Assembly (NCBI GenBank): GCA_017311185.1
Contig: JAESUZ010000968.1
Span: forward strand, 62,001-126,000
Length of the DNA stretch: 64,000 nucleotides
Direction of reading: 5' to 3'
Source of the DNA: Proteles cristata cristata
Lineage: Eukaryota; Chordata; Mammalia; Carnivora; Hyaenidae
The notes under the pieces were generated by a model. That model saw only the letters and a list, made by a program, of their open reading frames with translations. It searched no databases and was not told where the DNA came from. Shown piece after piece: positions 22,544 through 32,675 of this stretch. Within the stretch, counting starts at the first letter, position 1. Each line of letters starts with the position of its first letter. The position numbers and the translations under genes were made by a program.

Positions 22544-23391
22544 CTGAACAAGAGCATCACCAATGACCACCATTCTACAGGCTCGCGGGACCCCGGCACG
22601 TCAGGACTGCAGGGTGGACTCGGAGGGGGTCCCAGTCCCACCGCTCATCCTAATAGCTCTCGATTTCCTCCTCTGACCTCCCCAGCCCAGCAGGCACGCC
22701 CCCGGTCCAGCCCCGCAGCAACGGCCCGGACCCCGCGACTGCTCCTTCTGCCTGCCCCTCCAGGCCCTCCTCCCGCCTCTCGGGAACTGCCCACGTCGGG
22801 GTGAGCACGTCCTGGGAGGCCCCAGCCCCCCCCCCCCCACCCCGCTCCCTGGACCCGTGCCAGGTTGCCCTCTGTGTCGAAGCCACTCTGGAGACGGCTC
22901 CTGAGTGCCACTTTTGCCTCTTCCCACAAAGCATGCTTAGCCAGAAAACGAACTGGAAAAACTGAGCCCAGCTGGCCTTCGCAAAGAAACAATCGCTCTT
23001 CTGGAGAAAGGTGGCGTTATCTGGCTTCCGGAAGTCCCCCAAGTGAAAGAAGCATGAGGGCTTCTTCCAACACAACAGAAAGAGCTGTCTTCCCACACGG
23101 CCCGGCGTGGCAACCTTGCAGCAAAGCGAGCAGGAGGCCGTGCTGAGGCGTGCGCTGTGACGGTGACAAACCCCTGGGGCTTTCTAAGAATCGTGGGGGG
23201 CAGAGAACATAAGGGGGCCAGCAGGAGCCGCCCTTGGTGGGGCTCTCGAGCCACCCTCTGGACTCGCTTGGGAAATGCCAGCAGCCTCACTGATCAGGTG
23301 CGGTTCAAGCAAACGAAGCACCGGGGGCCCAAGGGCAAGAGCGCGGCTCCCCCCGCCCCGCCCCTCCAGGAACCCGGAACAGCCAGCTCAC
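22544..23391 (-). other. RCC1L: RCC1L intron 3
   Basis: 848 bp, GC-rich, no interspersed repeat or exon recognised. Confidence 0.75.
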
Positions 23392-23520
23392 CTCCTTCGC
23401 GGTCTGTCAGGATGAGAGAGTGGGCGCGGCCGCAGGACACCTGCAGCACCTGCGTCTCCTGGGGTCTGTGCAGGGGGAGCGGCACCGGCGAGGGCTCCAG
23501 CACGTACTCGTAGCCCCTGG
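23392..23520 (-). CDS. RCC1L: RCC1L exon 3
   Basis: Residues 151-193 plus one base. Completes Thr-Arg from exon 2, then GYEYVLEPSPVPLPL and VLQVSCGRAHSLILTDREG. The last block is a canonical RCC1 core strand. Acceptor 'ctgtctcag', donor GTGAGC. Confidence 0.97.
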
Positions 23521-24098
23521 CTGAGACAGGGAGACCACCGGTGTCACGGCGCGTCACGCTGACGGAGAGTCACAGCGTTTCTCGTGTTAGAGACCATGCT
23601 GTGCACCAACCCCCAACCATGCTGCCCCACGGCCAGAGGCCAGAGTGATTACTCAAGACGCTCGAGGTGGTGGCCGAGCCAAGACCAGAAGCCGGTCCCC
23701 AATCCCGGACCCGCCACACCGTCCGTGACACAGCGGGGGACTGAAAACCATAGTCTGATTAGACTTCCCGGGTCAGTTCGCGACTTCTGCGCCCAAGGGA
23801 AGAAAAGCATTTTCCTTCCTGATAAACCCACGACCATTTCTCAGGCAGGAAAACAGCAGCGCATCCTGGACGGTACCGCTTATGGCAAAAGGAGGCAGAA
23901 AGAGGCATCCGCTCGCCCGAACGTTAAATCCCTCTAGAAGGAGAAAGTGGAAGCTGTTGACACAGGTTGTCTTCAGGGAGAAACACTGTGGGGTGGGAGG
24001 ACCGGGCAGAAAGCAGCCTTTCACCGTCTATTCTACTGCGCTGACAGGATTCTAAAGGCGCACAAATATGGTCTCTAGTCAAAAAAAAAATTTTTTTT

Positions 24099-24200
24099 AG
24101 GGGCACCTGTTGGTTCAATCAGTAGAGCATGTGACTCTTGATCTCAGAGTTGTGGGTTCAAGCCCCATGTTGCGTACAGAGCTCAATTAATTAGGAAAAC
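24099..24200 (+). repeat. Short CAN-SINE variant
   Basis: Sense 'ggggcacctgttggttcaat' to 'gttgcgtacagagctcaatt'. Confidence 0.8.
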
Positions 24201-24777
24201 TTTATTTTGAAATAAGCAAATAAGGGAGAAAGTTTTCTAGAAGTCACTTTACAGAAGAACCGCAATGTTTTTTACAATCCTGCTGGAGAAGCCAGAATGG
24301 TGTATGTGAGGAACTCCCCTTATAGGTTTTAAACAAAGAGCTTTTCACACCTGTAGTGTTGGCTGAGGTTACGATCTGCAAGGTACCAGTTCCCAACCTC
24401 CTTGTCACTAACAGCTCCGGTGTTTTCTCCTATGGACCCCATGTCTCAAAAGACTCTACTTCAAAAATGGCATGATTACGGTTACAGTAATACACTTGGT
24501 CATCTGTCTTCATCAGCGACTGATGGAATTTTCGGAGACAGCTCTCAATCAGCATGGAGTAACTGCTTTGTGGCTATGAGATGATGTCATTCCAGGCAAA
24601 ATCAAAGAAACTGGACAATGTTGTCAGCATTCGCAGCCTTATTAGCGGAAAAGATGCGGTGCTTCCAAATACTGAAGAGTGACTGGAATCCCCCATTACT
24701 ATCTGCATAGACCCACTAAGGGCCTGGGAAGCAGTAAATACATAACATTTAAAGGGAATCTGGCTCTAAAATAGATG

Positions 24778-24845
24778 GGGGGCGGGGCAAGGGAGGGAGG
24801 AAGGAAAAAGGAAGGAAGGAAGGAAGGGTGGGTGAGTGGGTGGGT
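24778..24845. repeat. (GGAA)n/(GGGT)n low-complexity tract
   Basis: Purine-rich GGAA repeats followed by GGGT repeats. Confidence 0.8.
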
Positions 24846-24978
24846 CTGGCTCTAAATGCAGCTGTCAATTGACAGGGAATACAGAGGACAGAGGACCATG
24901 TTAAATAGCACCACAGGGATGCATTGAGCAAACTCTGGACTGGAGAATTCTATAGGATAACCAATGTGATGTCTTTCC

Positions 24979-25104
24979 TTTTTGTTTTTATTTTTTAAAG
25001 ATATTACTTTTACATAGTCTCTACACTCAACGTGGGGCTCAGGCCCAGCACCTGAGATGAAGAGTCATGTGCTCCACCACTGCCTGAGCTAGCCGAGCAC
25101 TCCT
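24979..25104 (-). repeat. Short CAN-SINE variant
   Basis: 'acatagtctctacactcaac' to 'gctagccgagcactcc'; old and diverged. Confidence 0.75.
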
Positions 25105-25226
25105 CATTTCTTTGTTTCACAAATACGGTTGGATGAGTTAGTTGCCAAGGTAATTTCTTCAGTAAATAAGCTTCAAGGAAAAAAGATTAAGACAGACTTA
25201 AAAAGACTTTTAAAAGTGTTACCAAC

Positions 25227-25330
25227 TGGGGCCTGGCTGGCTGAGTCACCACAGTATGAGACTTTTGGTATCTGGTGAATTTGAGCCCCATGCCAGTGTA
25301 GCATCTACTTAAATACATACATACATACGT
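25227..25330 (+). repeat. Short CAN-SINE variant, diverged
   Basis: 'ggggcctggctggctgagtc' to 'agcatctacttaaatacata'; tail is (CATA)n. Confidence 0.7.
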
Positions 25331-25411
25331 ATGTACATTGGTCTTATCAATTGATTGCAATGCCGGGACCTTATCTGGATACTGACCCAAACAAATTTTA
25401 AAAAAATAAAA

Positions 25412-25611
25412 TAGAGGTGCCCAGGTGGCTTAGTCAGTTAAGCTTCTGACTTCGGCTTGGGTCATGATCTTATGGTTCGTGGGCTCAAGCCCCATGTCGG
25501 GCTCTGTGCTAACAGCTAGCTCAGAGCCTGGAGCCTGCTTCAGATTCTATGTCTCGCTCTCTCTGACCCTCCCCTGCTCACGCTCTGTTTCTCTTTCTCA
25601 AGAATAAACAT
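25412..25611 (+). repeat. CAN-SINE
   Basis: Sense copy; its A tail has expanded into the adjoining AAAAT microsatellite. Confidence 0.9.
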
Positions 25612-25697
25612 TTAAAATAAAATAAAATAAATAAAATAAAATAAAATAAAATAAAATAAAATAAAATAAAATAAAATAATAAAATAAAATAAAACAA
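25612..25697. repeat. (AAAAT)n microsatellite grown from a SINE tail
   Basis: About 17 units of aaaat/ataaa beginning at the SINE's AATAAA tail. Confidence 0.92.
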
Positions 25698-25905
25698 AAC
25701 TGACATTTTTGACAACTGACATTTATGAGACAACTGACGACTTGAATGCTGAATGGATATTTGATACCAGAAAGCGATTATGTTGTTACTTTTATGCACT
25801 TACTTTTTTTTAAGCGTCTCTATTGATTTATTTTTTAGGTATGTACTGGAATGTTTGCTAATGAAATTAATGATGTTGGGATTTGCTTCAAAACAAGTCA
25901 GGTTT

Positions 25906-26125
25906 GGGGCACCTGGGTGGCTCAGTCGGTGAAGCATCCGACTTCGGCTCAGGTCATGATCTCACGGTTCATGGGTTCGAGCTCTGCATCGGGCTCTGTG
26001 CTGACAGCTCAGAGCCTGGAGCCTGCTTCAAATTCTGTCTCCCTCTCTCTCTGACCCTCCCCTGCTCACGCTGCCTCTCTCTCTCTCTCTCAGAAATAAA
26101 TAAAACATTAAAATTTTTTAAAAAA
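25906..26125 (+). repeat. CAN-SINE with perfect target-site duplication
   Basis: Sense, near consensus; flanked by 'aaacaagtcaggttt' on both sides (left ending at 25,905, right at about 26,126-26,140). Confidence 0.95.
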
Positions 26126-26439
26126 ACAAGTCAGGTTTGAGCTGAACCCTGATGCTGGCGACAGCACACAGCCTGCCTCACAGGGCTCTGCCTACTTCTG
26201 TGCGGGCGTGCAGGTGCTCCCAGTGACAGGCACAACAAATGTCACATGGCAGCTCACAGCTGAGACTTCAGGCCTGACTTATAAAAACACTCTTGATATA
26301 AAACTGAGTGGAAAAAGGCAGAAAACACACAGTGATTAGAACTGTGCAGGACATCTGCATGTGAATAAGAGAACGAGGAAACAATGAAAAGGTCTATCCA
26401 GGTGGTAGAGGTACTGTCCATACAGTCCCCAGCCCCCAC

Positions 26440-26590
26440 CCCACCCCCGTGTGGGATACATTCCCAGACCCCCAGCGGGTGCCTGAAACCACAGACAGAA
26501 CCGAACCCTACATATGCTGGTTTTTTCCTGCACATGTATGTCCACGAAAAAGTATAATTTGCAAATTAGGCACAAAAAGAGAAACACCCT
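26440..26590. repeat. Tigger/pogo-type DNA transposon fragment
   Basis: 'gtgtgggatacattcccaga' then 'cccccagcgggtgcctgaaa' and 'accgaaccctacatatgctg' resemble a Tigger-family MITE; family name uncertain. Confidence 0.45.
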
Positions 26591-26801
26591 TACTTATCAG
26601 CAAAAGCTCTTTTGCCTACATGTTCGGCGTGCTTTCCAACAAGGCTGACAACCTAGTCCAGAGTTTCGAATAACATCCGTGTAAGACTCTATCTACTCTG
26701 TGGTTCCAGCCTGGCTTACGTAATAATTTTCTTGAAAACAGAAGGGAATGAGCTTTCTCAGATGAGTCACAGCACAGGGAAGCCAAGGTGAGAACACTCA
26801 C

Positions 26802-26931
26802 TGGTATCTTTGCGGCTCCTGTGAAATCCAAGCTGGGAGTCTTTGTTGAGCCCCATGCCCCATACTTTCGTAACGTCCTTGGTTTTAGAGGACAGCAATG
26901 TGAATCCATAGCCACAGGCAGCAGATGAAAT
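26802..26931 (-). CDS. RCC1L: RCC1L exon 2
   Basis: Residues 108-150 plus one base. Reads ISSAACGYGFTLLSSKTKD, then VTKVWGMGLNKDSQLGFHRS. AACGYGFTLL is the blade core and VWGMGLNKDSQLG the outer strand plus loop. Acceptor 'ctttttcag', donor GTGAGT. The exit codon joins exon 3 to give Thr-Thr-Arg-Gly. Confidence 0.97.
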
Positions 26932-27057
26932 CTGAAAAAGAGTTCCCATAAAACATGGACTGATTGGTGACAATCGAGTTTTCTCAGCAATACATGACAG
27001 GTTATTCATCCAAAGAACACACACTATGAACGTAGCGAGTAGCATTTATTTTTTCTT

Positions 27058-27164
27058 TAAGATTTTATTTTTAATTAATCTCTATACCCAACGTGGGGCC
27101 TGTGCTACAACCCCTGAAATCAAGGGTCCCCACACTCTTCCAAACGAGCCAGCCAGGTACCCCG
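27058..27164 (-). repeat. Short CAN-SINE variant
   Basis: 'ttaatctctatacccaacgt' to 'gagccagccaggtacccc'. Confidence 0.82.
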
Positions 27165-27297
27165 ATACAGCGACTAACATTTGTCGAACATTTATTGTGT
27201 CGATATGTATTATCTCACTTAATCTTCATAAACACCCTATAAACGAGTTACTATCATCCACCCCATTCACCACGATACGGTCTTACATAGTAGTAAA

Positions 27298-27445
27298 CTG
27301 AAAACTGCCTTTGTTTGAACCTTGGGTCTACCCCTTACCTTACCAGTGACCTGAGATGGATTACCTCTCTGTCAAACAGAAATAGGAATAGTGTCTCTCT
27401 TACTGGGTTATTGTAAAGACTAAAGGAGTTAATAAAGATGAAGCC
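27298..27445 (+). repeat. MIR element
   Basis: 'taccagtgacctgagatgga', 'ttacctctctgtcaaacag' and 'ggttattgtaaagactaaag' follow MIR order. Confidence 0.65.
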
Positions 27446-27473
27446 TTACAATAAATGGTATGTGACTTCACCT

Positions 27474-27514
27474 AGAGCTCTATAATGTACTGGTAATTAT
27501 TACTGTTAGTGGTA
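27474..27514 (+). repeat. 41-bp repeat, source copy
   Basis: Begins agagctctataatgtact and ends ttactgttagtggta. It recurs without mismatch at 28,198-28,238. This copy sits in ordinary intronic sequence and reads as the donor. Confidence 0.85.
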
Positions 27515-27673
27515 AGAGTAGTACTCTGTAGATGGGAAAACTGCAGTTCGTGGAAATGAACTAGAGTCTACTGCTTCCACTGAGCATGCTCTTAACCCCT
27601 ATGGGGCACTGCTACCTTCTCAAACCACTGCCTAAAGAAGAATTAGTATCACAGCTACAGTGAATTTATTGCT

Positions 27674-27777
27674 TTTTTTAAATTTCTAAGTCATCTCTAT
27701 ACCCAACATGAGGCTCAAACTCACAACCCTGCGGTCAAGAGTCGCATGCTCCTCCGACCGAGCCAGCGAGGCACCCC
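27674..27777 (-). repeat. Short CAN-SINE variant
   Basis: 'taagtcatctctatacccaa' to 'gagccagcgaggcacccc'. Confidence 0.82.
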
Positions 27778-28175
27778 CAAAATACTTCTTGTGTGATTTG
27801 TTGATGCCTTGTTTCATTGTCATCCAAAAGTGATTCTTCCCTCCTATCGCCTTGTGATATTTTCAATCGTAATTTTCACATGGAACTTATGCGCATGCAC
27901 CTGTGTTCAAAAAACCTCAGTTCTCTGGCATTCTGGAGCCCCTCCACTTCTGGACTGACTCCAACTCCGCAGAAATGACCCAGCAAGAAGCAGGAGATGA
28001 AGGAAAGGAATAAGTCCTAAGGTAATACCCGACACACTACACTTATTCTCTTTGCTTGTGATAATCTGTTTATTCAACACTCAACAAACATTTCCTAAGT
28101 ACCTACTGTATTATTAAGTCTACTGACAGGTGAAAGGGCTTTGAATGACACCGGACACACAGACGGCAGTACAAT

Positions 28176-28298
28176 ATATAGAGAGAGAGAGCTATATAGA
28201 GCTCTATAATGTACTGGTAATTATTACTGTTAGTGGTATAGAGCTCTCTCTCTCTATATATATATACATACATACATATATATATGTATATATATAGA
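28176..28298. repeat. (GA)/(TA) microsatellite holding the inserted 41-bp repeat
   Basis: 'gagagagagagctatatag' on the left and 'tatagagctctctctctcta' on the right are inverted relative to each other and bracket the identical 41-bp copy at 28,198-28,238. Confidence 0.85.
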
Positions 28299-28409
28299 AT
28301 TAGACAAAATTGTAAAACAGCAAAATAAAGGGGAAAAAAACCAAAACCTCAAACATCTCAGGGATCGAGAAATCAAAGACAAATAGACTAAGAAATGTTT
28401 ATTTGTGAA

Positions 28410-28603
28410 GCGGTTAAGCATCCAACCCTTGATTTCAGCTCAGGTCATGACCTTACAGTTTGTGAGTTTGAGCCCTGCAACAGGCTCTAAGCTGACAGCA
28501 CGGAGCCTGCTTGGGAATCTCTCCCTCCCTCTCCCTCTGCCCTTCCCCTGCTTGCGTGCGCATGCTCTCTCTCAAAATAAATAAATAAAGACTAAAAAAA
28601 GAG
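28410..28603 (+). repeat. CAN-SINE, 5'-truncated, perfect 20-bp target duplication
   Basis: Starts at 'cggttaagcatccaaccct', so about 22 bp of the head are missing. Flanked by AAGAAATGTTTATTTGTGAA at 28,390-28,409 and 28,604-28,623. Confidence 0.93.
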
Positions 28604-28654
28604 AAGAAATGTTTATTTGTGAAACACTGCTACAACTTCGGGTAGGTGGGGGGA

Positions 28655-28790
28655 GGTGCTGACAGCTCAGAGCCTGGAGTCTGTCTTAGGATTCTATATC
28701 TCCCTCTCTCTGACCCTCCCCTGCTCATGCTGTCAATCTCTCTCTCAAAAATAAAACATTAAAAAATTTTTTAAAAAAAGAACAAGTCCT
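28655..28790 (+). repeat. CAN-SINE, 5'-truncated
   Basis: Starts at 'gctgacagctcagagcctgg'; head absent. Confidence 0.85.
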
Positions 28791-30391
28791 TACAACAGCA
28801 AGATTAACAACAATAAGATTAACAGCTAAATTCTTATCAGAAACAAGGGATTCCAGAAACCAGAATGATGTAAGAAAAGGGAGGGGGATGAGGAGGGGGA
28901 GGAAAGAAATAAAGACATGCCCAAAGACTGAGCGAATTCAGTAGACCTCCCTTAACAAAGGAGGAGTCCTTCAGGCACAAAGGAATGAACAGCAAATGGT
29001 AACTAAAAACTACAGGAAATGAAGAGCACCAGTTAACAGAATTATAACGGTAACTATAAAACACTGCATGGATACATTCTTCCCTTTTTGTCTCTTAAAG
29101 GGCTTAAAAGACGACTGCAGAAAATAGTAATTGTAAAACTGTATTTAGTAATTGTAAAACTGTAGTATCATAATAACCACACAAAGGAGAGAGGAGGGAA
29201 TACAGCTCTATTGGAACAAAGTTGCTAGAGTTTGTTCACAATTAGGTCACTATTAACCTAAAGTAGACTATGATAAATTAGGATACGTAGTGTCATCTCA
29301 AGAAAAAAACCTCCTCAAATATACAGCAAAACACCCAACAAAGGAAATTAAGAGGTACACTATAAAAATACCTACTTAACACAGAAGGCAGCAAAGGACG
29401 ACTAGAGAAACAAACAAAGACAGAAACAAAAAGCAAGATGGCAGATGTGATCCAACCATCTCGTAATTACATTAAAAGGACATAGACTGAGCGACATCTG
29501 TGACAGTTGCGGGGCAACATGAACACTGGCAACGTCAGAATCAATTTTTTTTCAGAACTCTGAAAACCACCCAAAGACTCAGAGCGATCTAGGGAAGGTT
29601 TACTCGAGAAAAGCAGCTGAGATTCAGTAAGAACAGCAAGCTTTGCAGCATTTCAACTTGACCTGTTCCCATCCACCTCGGCTCAGCTCTAAACACCCAC
29701 AGCCCACAATCACAGCGCAGACCAGCAGTCTGGCAGCCACTGGAGGGGACAGAAAGGGACTGGAGCCACTTCAGAGCTCCACTCCCAGCGCATTCTCAGC
29801 TATGTGTCTGGTGAGTCACTGGCAGGCTGCATTCACAAGGCTCTACTGATGTGACCTGACCCAGATATCACTCGGTGCAGCCTCCCCCAGGGATATTTAT
29901 TGACAACAATCAGCGGCTAACGATGAACACTGCAGCTGCTTGAAGCGGTTGGTGGATCGCAGCTGGAGCAATTAATAGTCTAACCAAGAAGTTATCGACT
30001 AACTTGACCTCACATCAACTCCGCCAGCAGCCGGACACACATCCCTTCCAAGCACACACGGGACAGTCTCCAGGGTAACACCGCATGCTAGGCTGCGAAA
30101 CAGTCTCGATGTATTTCAAGGGGCTGAAATTACAGAAAGTAGAGCCACAACGAAATGAAACTGTAACTGCGGTGCCAACCCCGATTCCGGAGGTGACGTG
30201 CGAAGGACGCCAGTCGGGCACAATACGGGCACGCTACAGCCACTCGATAAATGTGAGCAGCGCCCTAACGCCCTCCCCTCCCGGGTCTGCATCTGCCTCG
30301 AGGGTCCTCCTCCCCGACGGCGGACCCCCCTGGCCTCCCAACTTCTCGCAGAGGAGCAGCGGCGGAGGCCTCGGGGAGCCGCGGCCCGCAC

Positions 30392-30712
30392 CTTCTGGTC
30401 CAGCTCCAGGCGGTAGGGCACAGGTTGGATCCTGCGTCGCGGCCGCGAACCTGAGCGCGGCTCGGGCCCAGCGCCGGGCAGCACGAAAGTGGGCACGCCC
30501 AGCGCCCCGGAGAAACTGAAGCCCCACACGAAGATGCGGTCCGCACGGGCCGCGCGCTCGCCCACATATTGGAACACGGGCGTGTCTGCCTCGCGCCGGC
30601 TTCGCGAGCGCCCGGCCGCCGTCCAGTGCCGTCGGCCCGGCCTCAGCTCCGGTCCCGATCCGCTCAACCGCCGCCCCAGCCGAGCCCCGGCGGCCAGCGC
30701 CGCCAGCGCCAT
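30392..30712 (-). CDS. RCC1L: RCC1L exon 1 (start codon, mitochondrial presequence)
   Basis: Residues 1-107, ATG at 30,710-30,712. The first 40 residues (MALAALAAGARLGRRLSG...) are rich in Ala and Arg with one acidic residue, typical of a mitochondrial matrix presequence. After that come ADTPVFQYVGERAARAD, the first outer blade strand RIFVWGFSFSGALGVP, a basic loop with RPRRRIQPVPYRLELDQK, then donor GTGCGG at 30,386-30,391. This ATG was chosen because it aligns with the known RCC1L start, has A at -3 and G at +4, and no in-frame ATG lies upstream; the in-frame codon 12 nt above it is GTG. Confidence 0.96.
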
Positions 30713-30727
30713 CCTCAGCTCCACGCC

Positions 30728-30751
30728 TCAACGCCCCCTGGGCGCCGCCAT
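30728..30751 (-). CDS. Upstream ORF in the RCC1L leader (7 codons)
   Basis: ATG (30,749-30,751) to TGA (30,728-30,730) encodes MAAPRGR. The stop lies 15 nt above the RCC1L ATG. The ATG sits in AAAGATGGCGGC, which is both a YY1 site and close to the TISU initiator element used in very short leaders. Whether it is transcribed depends on the start site, which I cannot see. Confidence 0.45.
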   Translation of the reverse strand: MAAPRGR

Positions 30752-30756
30752 CTTTC
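30743..30756 (-). promoter_or_regulatory. RCC1L: YY1 / TISU-like element
   Basis: Minus strand reads AAGATGGCGGC, the YY1 consensus, 30-40 bp above the RCC1L start codon. YY1 commonly controls nuclear genes for mitochondrial proteins. Confidence 0.6.
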
Positions 30757-30757
30757 G

Positions 30758-30771
30758 TGACCCTTGACCCC
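30758..30771 (-). promoter_or_regulatory. RCC1L: DR1-type nuclear receptor site candidate
   Basis: Minus strand reads GGGTCAAGGGTCA: two GGGTCA half-sites in the same direction separated by one base (DR1). Candidate for HNF4/RXR-family binding. Confidence 0.4.
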
Positions 30772-30838
30772 AAGCCGCAATGTCAGAGCCAGAGGCCACG
30801 TCGGCTACTGGCTGAAGGCAAAGACGCCGAGGGCTGCC

Positions 30839-30866
30839 ATTGGCTGAAGGGAGGCTGGGGGCGGGG
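30839..30866 (-). promoter_or_regulatory. RCC1L: CCAAT box and GC box of the RCC1L promoter
   Basis: ATTGG at 30,839-30,843 is CCAAT on the minus strand, about 127 bp above the ATG; GGGGCGGGG at 30,858-30,866 is an Sp1-type GC box. Confidence 0.5.
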
Positions 30867-31280
30867 CGGAACCGGGGAGGAGCGCGCCTGTGAGTGGGTG
30901 GGGCGCTGGGCTGGAGCTTCTGTCGCGGCCCCCTGAACGCTCCAAGCTCCATAGCCGGCCGGAAGCGTACGCTCCCCGGGCCGCGCTTTTGACTGTGCCC
31001 CGGCGGGAACGGAAGGCTCTTTGCTGCTTGTCAGTTAGCAGAGGTAAAACTTCGGGGTGGCCCTCTCTGCTCGACTCCCATGCTCTCCCCGTGTCCCGGT
31101 TTTCCTTCCTTGTCGCAGCCTTCCCATCCGCTTCCTGGACACGCAGTCGGGCTCCAGCCACAGTGCGCTGGACTGCAGGTCCTACGGGCGCGTCCGCCAC
31201 CCTTGACCCTGCAGCGCGGCCCTGCAGCCTGCCGCAGGGCATCCTCTTCCCCAGCTCACCTCCCCCCACAGCCCCGCACG

Positions 31281-32675
31281 CCACTGGGATCAGGTGGCTT
31301 TCCTTGTACTTTTCTGAATCCCGGGGCCGCTTCAGGCCTCCCTACATTGCACACAGTGCCTCGAATGTTCTTCCCGCTGTCCTCTTCCCTGCAGATGTCT
31401 GGCACACTCCTACTCCTAAGATCCGGCACCTCCTCAAGTTCCGTGAAGGAGGGAACTGACGGGGAGTGCGGGCACCTGGGTCTGGACCTGGCTTTGCTAC
31501 TGACTTGGTAGATGTCTTTAGCAAGTTGTATCCCTTCTCTGGATCGCACCTCTAAAGTAAGGTTTAAAAAAAATCAAAACGTGAAATGAAAATTTTTAAG
31601 AAAATGAGATAGGATCTCTTGCAGCCCATTATGATCCATGATAGATGTTCCCAAGTACTACTCCCCAATGCTGAGGACAGACTGTTCCGAAACTAGGGAC
31701 CCTGGGGGTTGGTAGGGTTCCAGAAGAGCAGAGCCAGATAGCTGGACTTCATCATCACAAGTAAGGTACATGAACTTGGTAGATGAAGCGAGGACAGAGT
31801 GGCAACCACAGTGCCTTGACACCGGCCATCTGTGCCGTTGGTTGTCCAACCACCGTAGTCAAAAGGATGAGGTATAAGGGCCGACAGCGACAGGGCTGCC
31901 TTACCTTGTATAACCAGAAAAAATCTGACCCAGTTCTCAGACCGGAATCCAGCAATTGTAAGAGAGGTAGAATCACTGGAAGAGGGACCCTGCAGAGCCA
32001 GCAGAAGTAGAGGCAATAAATATCTAATGATTCCCCAAAGGCACTAGGGGTTATTTACCAGAGGTGCTCTACACTGGAGAAATGAGAATAAGCAGCTCTT
32101 CCAAGAGCTTGATGCAGGGTCTGAGATGACAGTGACTCCAGAGGACTGGAAACAGTAGCAAGGACCCCAGCTGGAGTGGAAGTTTGTGGGGCCAGGCAGA
32201 GAGGTGCATCCCTCAGTGGGTCAGGGTGTCCATGGACCCACCCTGTGGAAATGTCCTTGATCCCAAGTACACAATTGAAACAGACATACTCAGCAACTTG
32301 TGTGGGTTCCCTCATCCTGTGTTGACTCAGCCGGTGTGAAATCAGAAACCATACCGCATCCCAGGTGGAATTGCATTTGCAGATTTGAGTGCCATCTTCA
32401 GAGATGAGGATTCAGGGGTGGCGGGTCCCCCTCTTAACTCCAGTTCACTTGTTCAGCCCCTGCAAAAAAACAGATGGAGTGTGGCAGATAATGGTAATAA
32501 ACTATGTACACGTAGCCAAGGGCATGTCGCCCAGTCATAGCCTCCATGCTGGACCAGTTTTGCTGGAACAGTTTCTGGAACTTACTATGGGATACTGATC
32601 TGGCAGATAGGTTTCCTTCAATTCCAGTGGTAAGAGGCTCAAAGGCAGTTGCCTCTATATAAGAAGGACAGTATT
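31281..32675. other. Intergenic unique sequence upstream of RCC1L
   Basis: A MIR fragment at 31,453-31,560 is the only repeat I recognise. Open frames on both strands (e.g. 31,080-31,511 and 31,693-32,016) show no known protein. Confidence 0.5.
31453..31560 (+). repeat. MIR fragment
   Basis: 'ctggctttgctactgacttg' and 'gcaagttgtatcccttctct' match MIR core order. Confidence 0.6.

Larger units (their letters stand above)
23521..26801 (-). other. RCC1L: RCC1L intron 2
   Basis: 3,281 bp. Contains short and full CAN-SINEs, an AAAAT microsatellite and a DNA-transposon-like patch. The 24,200-24,750 part is unique sequence with a short open frame (24,402-24,584) that I cannot relate to a protein. 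Confidence 0.8.
26932..30391 (-). other. RCC1L: RCC1L intron 1
   Basis: 3,460 bp. Contains short SINEs, MIR, two 5'-truncated CAN-SINEs and a templated 41-bp duplication. The 28,791-30,391 part is unique sequence with no exon recognised; its last ~110 bp are CpG-rich. Confidence 0.85.
3505..30760 (-). other. RCC1L: RCC1L (WBSCR16) gene, complete, 11 coding exons
   Basis: The full minus-strand gene runs from the CpG-island promoter near 30,760 to a poly(A) signal at 3522-3527. The eleven coding exons are 30392-30712, 26802-26931, 23392-23520, 22477-22543, 20797-20848, 19850-19934, 16902-17083, 13592-13679, 12593-12766, 10768-10853 and 4145-4222. Their lengths (321, 130, 129, 67, 52, 85, 182, 88, 174, 86, 78) sum to 1392 nt, i.e. 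463 residues plus stop, with all phases matching and all introns GT-AG. The product is a seven-bladed RCC1-type beta-propeller with an N-terminal mitochondrial presequence. Known roles of the family member: mitochondrial matrix protein needed for mitoribosomal large-subunit assembly and 16S rRNA stability with pseudouridine synthases RPUSD4/TRUB2, and a proposed guanine nucleotide exchange factor for OPA1. Nothing in the frame is broken. Human RCC1L, as I recall it, has 464 residues; the difference lies in exon 1. Confidence 0.96.
30280..31280. promoter_or_regulatory. RCC1L: CpG island of RCC1L
   Basis: Dense CpG across exon 1, its 5' UTR and the upstream DNA, ending near 31,280. In such islands transcription often starts in both directions; a divergent + strand transcript is possible but I cannot support one. 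Confidence 0.8.

Noticed and set aside
24402..24584. 60-codon frame in RCC1L intron 2
   Set aside because: No similarity recognised, no splice signals supporting an exon, and it would be antisense to RCC1L.
30890..31511. + strand frames of 189 and 143 codons in and beyond the RCC1L CpG island
   Set aside because: They overlap each other in different frames and run into a MIR element; no protein similarity. A divergent non-coding transcript is possible but not shown.
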